A DNA stretch of 64,000 nucleotides from Pedobacter sp. FW305-3-2-15-E-R2A2. GTDB taxonomy: Bacteria; Bacteroidota; Bacteroidia; Sphingobacteriales; Sphingobacteriaceae. The notes beneath the pieces were generated by a model. It was not told the DNA's origin and searched no databases. It was given only the letters and a program-made list of their open reading frames with translations. Both the position numbers and the translations under genes were made by a program. Location of the stretch: positions 2,728,001 to 2,792,000 of the forward strand of contig NZ_CP151803.1 of assembly GCF_038446955.1 (NCBI RefSeq), in the 5' to 3' direction. Of the stretch, positions 49,601 through 55,600 are shown one piece after another. The first letter of the stretch is position 1; every line of letters begins with the position of its first letter.

Positions 49601-52600
49601 ATACCTGCGAAGTAAATGGGGAATGTTCCCTATGCCATCGTCAGTGGGGATTATTGCATTTGAAAACCTGCTTTCAGCAGCCTCAGAACAGGGTGTTGTG
49701 ATTTACGGATTAAAAGAGAAATTCTATGGGCAGCAGGTTGCAGGTAAAATAAATGATGCAGTTGGTTCCGGATCTGAAAAAAACATTCCGGCAGGACTAC
49801 AGAAAAAGGTAGAGGATAAAATCATTGCGCTTGTCGGAGAGGTATTGAAAGTCGAAGAAAATCATATAAAAATTGACGATGAATTAGGGGATTATGGATT
49901 TGATTCTATTTTGATCACCAGATTTTGTCATCAGTTAAATGAATATTATGATTTGGCGTTATTGCCTACTTCATTTTATCACTATCCGACTGCCGGACGT
50001 TTTACCCAATTTTTATTGGAGGAACATGTAGGCAGTTTAATACAAAAACATGGTGGTCCGGGAGCAGGAAATCGTACCAATTTGATAGAGAAACCTGAAA
50101 ACGGACCGCATTCAGTGGCCTTATTGAAATCCCGTCTGAATCAGGATCGTCGGTTTACGCAGAATAGCAAGCCTGCTGTTGCCGATAGAGGGCAAGATGA
50201 AACGCGTCAGGAAAATGCTTCCGTTGCAATCATCGGAATGAGCGGGCGTTTTCCCGGTTCTCCGGATCTCGCGGTTTTTTGGGAGCACCTCAAAGTGAAC
50301 AAGGACCTGATCGTAGAAATACCTGCAGAGCGATGGGACTGGAAAGCATTTTATGGAGACCCTAAGCAAGACAAACATAAAACGAAAGCAAAATGGGGTG
50401 GATTTATTGATGATATAGACAAATTTGATCCGTTGTTTTTCAATATATCGCCGATGGAGGCTGAATTGATGGACCCTCAGCACCGGATCGCAATTGAAAC
50501 CGTTTATCATGCCCTGGAAGATGCAGGAATTAATGTGAAGGACCTTTCCGGATCAGACACCGGTGTTTTTATCGGTTCCTATTTTAATGATTATTCTTCG
50601 TTGGTTCAGCGTCATGGTTTAAGTCAGGAGGCACAGTCCATTACAGGGCTTTCTCATTCCATCCTTACCAACCGCATATCTTACCTCTTTAATTTAACAG
50701 GGCCGAGTGAGCCGGTAGACACGGCTTGTTCGAGTTCACTCGTTGCGATTCACAGGGCGGTAGAAAACATTCGTTCCGGGAATTGCAGGATTGTCATTGC
50801 TGGTGGCGGAAGTTTAGACATCATTCCGGAAACACTGCTGCCTTTAAGTCAGGCTGGAATGTTGAGCGAAGATGGGAGGTGCAGAACCTTTGATCAGGCT
50901 GCAAATGGTTACGTGAGAGGTGAAGGTGTGGGCATGCTGGTTTTGAAATCATTAAAAGAGGCCGAAGCAGACGGGGATCGTATTTATGGTGTGATCCGCG
51001 GAACTTCCGTCAATCATGGAGGAAAAGCCAATTCGTTAACATCCCCTAATCCAGCAGCACAGAAGGAACTGTTAATAAAGGCCTATCGTTCGGCAAATGT
51101 AGATCCGCGGGATGTCAGTTATATAGAAGCACATGGAACCGGGACTCCTTTGGGAGATCCGATCGAAACAGAAGCACTCAAACTTGCTTTTAAAGCGCTC
51201 TATAAAGAGCGGGGACTGGATTTTCCAGCTGTTCCACATTGTAGTATTGGTAGTGTAAAAACAAATATCGGTCATTTGGAGGCTGCTGCCGGCATCGCTG
51301 GAGTTGTTAAAGTATTGTTGTCTTTAAAGCATCGGATCTTACCCGGAAATCCGCACTTAAAAACACCAAATGCCTATCTGCAGTTGGATGGGACGCCATT
51401 TAGCCTGCAAAAAGATACAAGTGAATGGGCAGTTGAAAATCATAAAACAAGAATCGCGGGGGTAAGCAGTTTCGGTTTTGGTGGCAGCAATGCACACCTT
51501 ATTCTGGAAGAATACCCGTTGGAAAAGCAGGTTTACGACACTGGAAGTGGTCCGGTAATTATATTGTTGTCGGCCAGGAATGTAGCGAGGCTGAAAGATC
51601 AGGTAAAAAACCTGGCAGATCACCTGCGATCCCATCCGGATGAACAACTGCATTCCATTGCTTACACTTTACAGACAGGCAGAGAAGCCATGGAAGAAAG
51701 GCTGGCATTGACAGCAGGAGATCTCCAGGAGCTAACCACAAAATTAAATACTTATCTCGAGGAAAAACCTGGTGATTTTTATACCGGTAATATCAAAAGA
51801 GATTCAGGCAGTTTTGTGCTGGAAGGCAGGGCAGGCGAAGCTTATATTCATGCGGCGATATCTGGACGGGAGGTTGCGGCATTGGCACAGCTATGGGTAA
51901 AAGGCGTTGGTATAGATTGGCTATTGCTCTATCCGGGCAAAAGGCCGCAAAAGATCAGTTTGCCGACTTATCCTTTTGCACGTGAACGTTATTGGATTCC
52001 GGATCAGCAGGTTAAATCAATGAATGGGGCAGCCACAGGTTCCGGATCTTCTGCAGATATCTTATATATGCCTTTATGGGAACGAAAATCCCTGAGCGCT
52101 ATAAAAGCTACCGGCTTGGAAAAGGTAACTCGCAATTCTGGTCGTTATCTGATCATCACTGGCGGTTCACAGGGTCCGTTTGCTGCAGGTTTAGCAAATT
52201 GGTTGGAATCTGAAGGTGTAGAGGTGGAAGTATTGACAAACCTTTCTGATTTGGGAGGTTCGATAAACAGTGGCGATCATCTTTATTTTACTGGCGGACT
52301 GGATAGGGAGGCAATTGGATCAGATTCCGAAAAACCGATAGTGAATGCTGTAGATGGTGACCTGTATGCCGAAGCTAATGTAAAATATGGTCAACATGAA
52401 TTAAACATATTCGGCAGCATTAAAACATTGTTAGACCTGGCAGATCCTGAAGCTGAACTTTACCTGGAACTGTTTACCTGTAATACGCAAAAAGCGGTTT
52501 CCGGGGATCAGGTCTCTGTAAGCGGAAGCGGGATTCCAGGATTGCTGGGCTCACTGGCCCGGGAATATGAAAACTGGCAGGTACGGGTAACCGATCTGGA

Positions 52601-55600
52601 AACCGAAGCCCTGGAACAGGAGGATTTCAGGCGCTTGTTCAGTACACCTTACGATGTTCAGGATATACTCCAGGCTTACCGTGCTGGTCATTTGTACCGT
52701 CGGGTATTGTCGCCTTTACAGCTGGATCCGGATAAGGAAAGCAGGTTCCGGAAAGGGGGAATCTATGTCATTCTTGGCGGCGCTGGAGGAATCGGAAAAG
52801 TAACTACAGCTTATCTGGCTGAAAAATATGGCGCCACAGTCATCTGGCTAGGCAGAAGCGTAGCCGACGACAAGATCTTTGCTTCACAGGAAGAGATTTC
52901 CAAAACAGGTCCGCGTCCGGTATATATCCAGTGTGATGCGACTAAAAAGGAAAGTGTGGCCGCTGCATTCCGGGAGATTAAAGGAAATCATGAAGTAATT
53001 CATGGCCTGTTCCATTCGGCATTGGTACTGAATGATAAACTCATGGCAAACATGACCGAAGCAGATTACCGCAGTTCTTTTGATCCTAAAGCTACGGCAA
53101 GTCATCACCTTGTCAATGCTTTTAAAGAAGAAGACCTGGACTTTATCTGTTTTTATTCTTCTGCGCAATCGCAATGGAATGCCCCCGGACAGGGGAATTA
53201 TTCATCCGGTTGTATGTACAAAGACAGTTATGCGCAGGAGGTTTCCCAGCGTCTGGGCATCCGGACCCATGTGATCAACTGGGGGTATTGGGGCGAAGTT
53301 GGGGTAGTCAGCTCAGCAGAATACCGGCAGCGGATGCTGATACTAGGCATAGAGAGTATTTCTATAGCAGAAGGGATGCAGGTGCTGGAAACATTGATCG
53401 CTAATGGACAGGAGCAGGCCATCGTATTAAAACTGTCAAAACAGAGCAGTTCAAAAATTGGTAGCCTGTTAAGTCATCAGCAAATTATAAAAGCTGAGCC
53501 TACAGCTCTTCGGTTACAGGAAGTTCCGGTTCCTGAATACCAGCATGCAGAGCCCTATGAATCAAGGATGTTTCAGATTTGTGTTAAAGGCTTTTTGCAA
53601 GTGTTGTATGAACTGGGCCTCGAAGGTGTTGATTTTAAGGTGGAGGTTCAGAAAGAAAGCAACACGGACTTACAGATTGGGGATCGCGACCTGTTGATTC
53701 ATAAACTGCGAACCGTACTGGGAATCAGCGATAAATACGGACGGTTATTCCAGTCGATGTTGGGTTGGCTGGAAGAAATGACACACCTCAAAATAGATAG
53801 AGATGGTATCGTACTATCGGCAGACCTAAAAGAAGAACTGACTGGTTTTGACCTGACCTATGCGATTGAGGAACTTTCAACAGAACAACCGATTTATAAG
53901 GCACACCTTGATCTGTTGTTGCGTTGCCTCTCTTTACTGAAAGAAATATTTACAGGAAAAGCGAGGGCGATGGATGTTATTTTTCCGGATGGAAGCCTTG
54001 CCTATGTAAAAGGAATATATACCGGTAATCATACTGCAGATTATTTCAATGAATTATTGACTGCGCAGGTTGCAGAGAGCATCATCGCCGCCATCGGAAA
54101 GAAAAAAGAAGGGGATAAGCTCCGGATCATGGAAATCGGTGCCGGAACAGGAGGGACCAGTGAGATGTTGTTCAGGAAATTAGCAGGATACGAAGCTTCG
54201 ATCGTCTATGTGTATACCGATATTTCCAGAAGTTTCCTATTACATGCAGAACGGAACTACAAATCTCAGGCACCTTATCTTCAGACGGCTTTGTTTGATA
54301 TTGAGCAATCGCCTGCAGTTCAGGCAATTGAAACAGGCTCATTTGATGTTGTTCTGGGAACCAATGTGGTGCATGCCACCAAAAATATCAGCGTTGCACT
54401 GCGCAATATCAAGGCCGTATTGAAAAAAGGAGGTTTGTTGATGCTAAATGAAATCGCCCGTACGGATCTTTACAGCACCCTCACTTTTGGACTATTGGAT
54501 GGTTGGTGGCTGTATGAAGATCCTGAAGTTCGTCTGGAAGGCAGTCCGGGTTTGTCGGCAGTGGGTTGGACGGCAGTTCTGGCGGAACAGGGTTTTGAAC
54601 AAACGAAAATATATCCTGAGGGTGTCGCATTGCCACAACAGATCATTATTGCCGGGAGCGATGGAGTAATTACAATTCCCAGAGCCCTGGAATCGATCAC
54701 AGCATCCTTACAGCCGGAGCAATCCATTGCAGGTCAGTCGCTAAACGGGCAAACTCCGGCAATACCAGGCACATTAAAAATAAGCAAGTCGGGGCTGGAT
54801 AGTTTATCGGCAGAATTGATACGTATTGCGTCGGAAACGGTGAAACTACCAATAGAAGCCTTTGAAGAAGACAGGCCATTCTCGGAATATGGATTTGATT
54901 CCATCCTGGGAACTACCCTGACCAAGAACATCAATGACGCGTTGAACATCCTGTTAAAGTCGACCGATATTTTTAATTACCCAAGCATAAAAGAATTGAG
55001 TGAATATATCCATGGATGTTATGGGGATGATTTGATTTCGAAAAGAATGATTCGTTCGGATGATGAGGACGATCAGGCAGAGGAGAAAGCGGCAGAGCCG
55101 GAAGGAGAAGAAGCCATTGCGATTGTCGCACTTGGAGGTATTTTTTCCGGTGCTGTGGATTCGGAGCAGCTTTGGGAGCAAATCATGTCGGGCAATGTAA
55201 TGGACAGGACGGTTGAAGTTAAATCAAAAGGTACTTCATTTCATTATGGCGCTATTACCGAGGTTTTTCAGGAATCGTATATCCGTAAGGTTGGTCTGAC
55301 ACCTGAAGAGTTTTCTGCCATGGGCCGCCAGCAAAAATTGATATTTGGTGTTCTGGGGCAGGCGATTGAAGAGAGTGGGATTGCGCTGAAAGACCTTTCA
55401 GCTAAACGAACAGGTGTATTTATCGGATCACAGCAATTGCTTCCTGAAGCTGATGAATTGGGAAATATAAATGTTGATAAAGACATTTCTTACATCATCC
55501 CGAACAAGGTTTCCTTCCAGCTGAACCTGAAAGGACCTAGTGAGGTTGTTGATACGGCTTGTACGAGCGGATATGTCGCCTTACACCGCGCAATTCAAAG

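Noticed and set aside
18297..53396. Long repeats as insertion sequences or mobile elements
   Set aside because: All repeats are in-frame, encode PKS domains and lack terminal inverted repeats or transposase genes; they are domain duplications.
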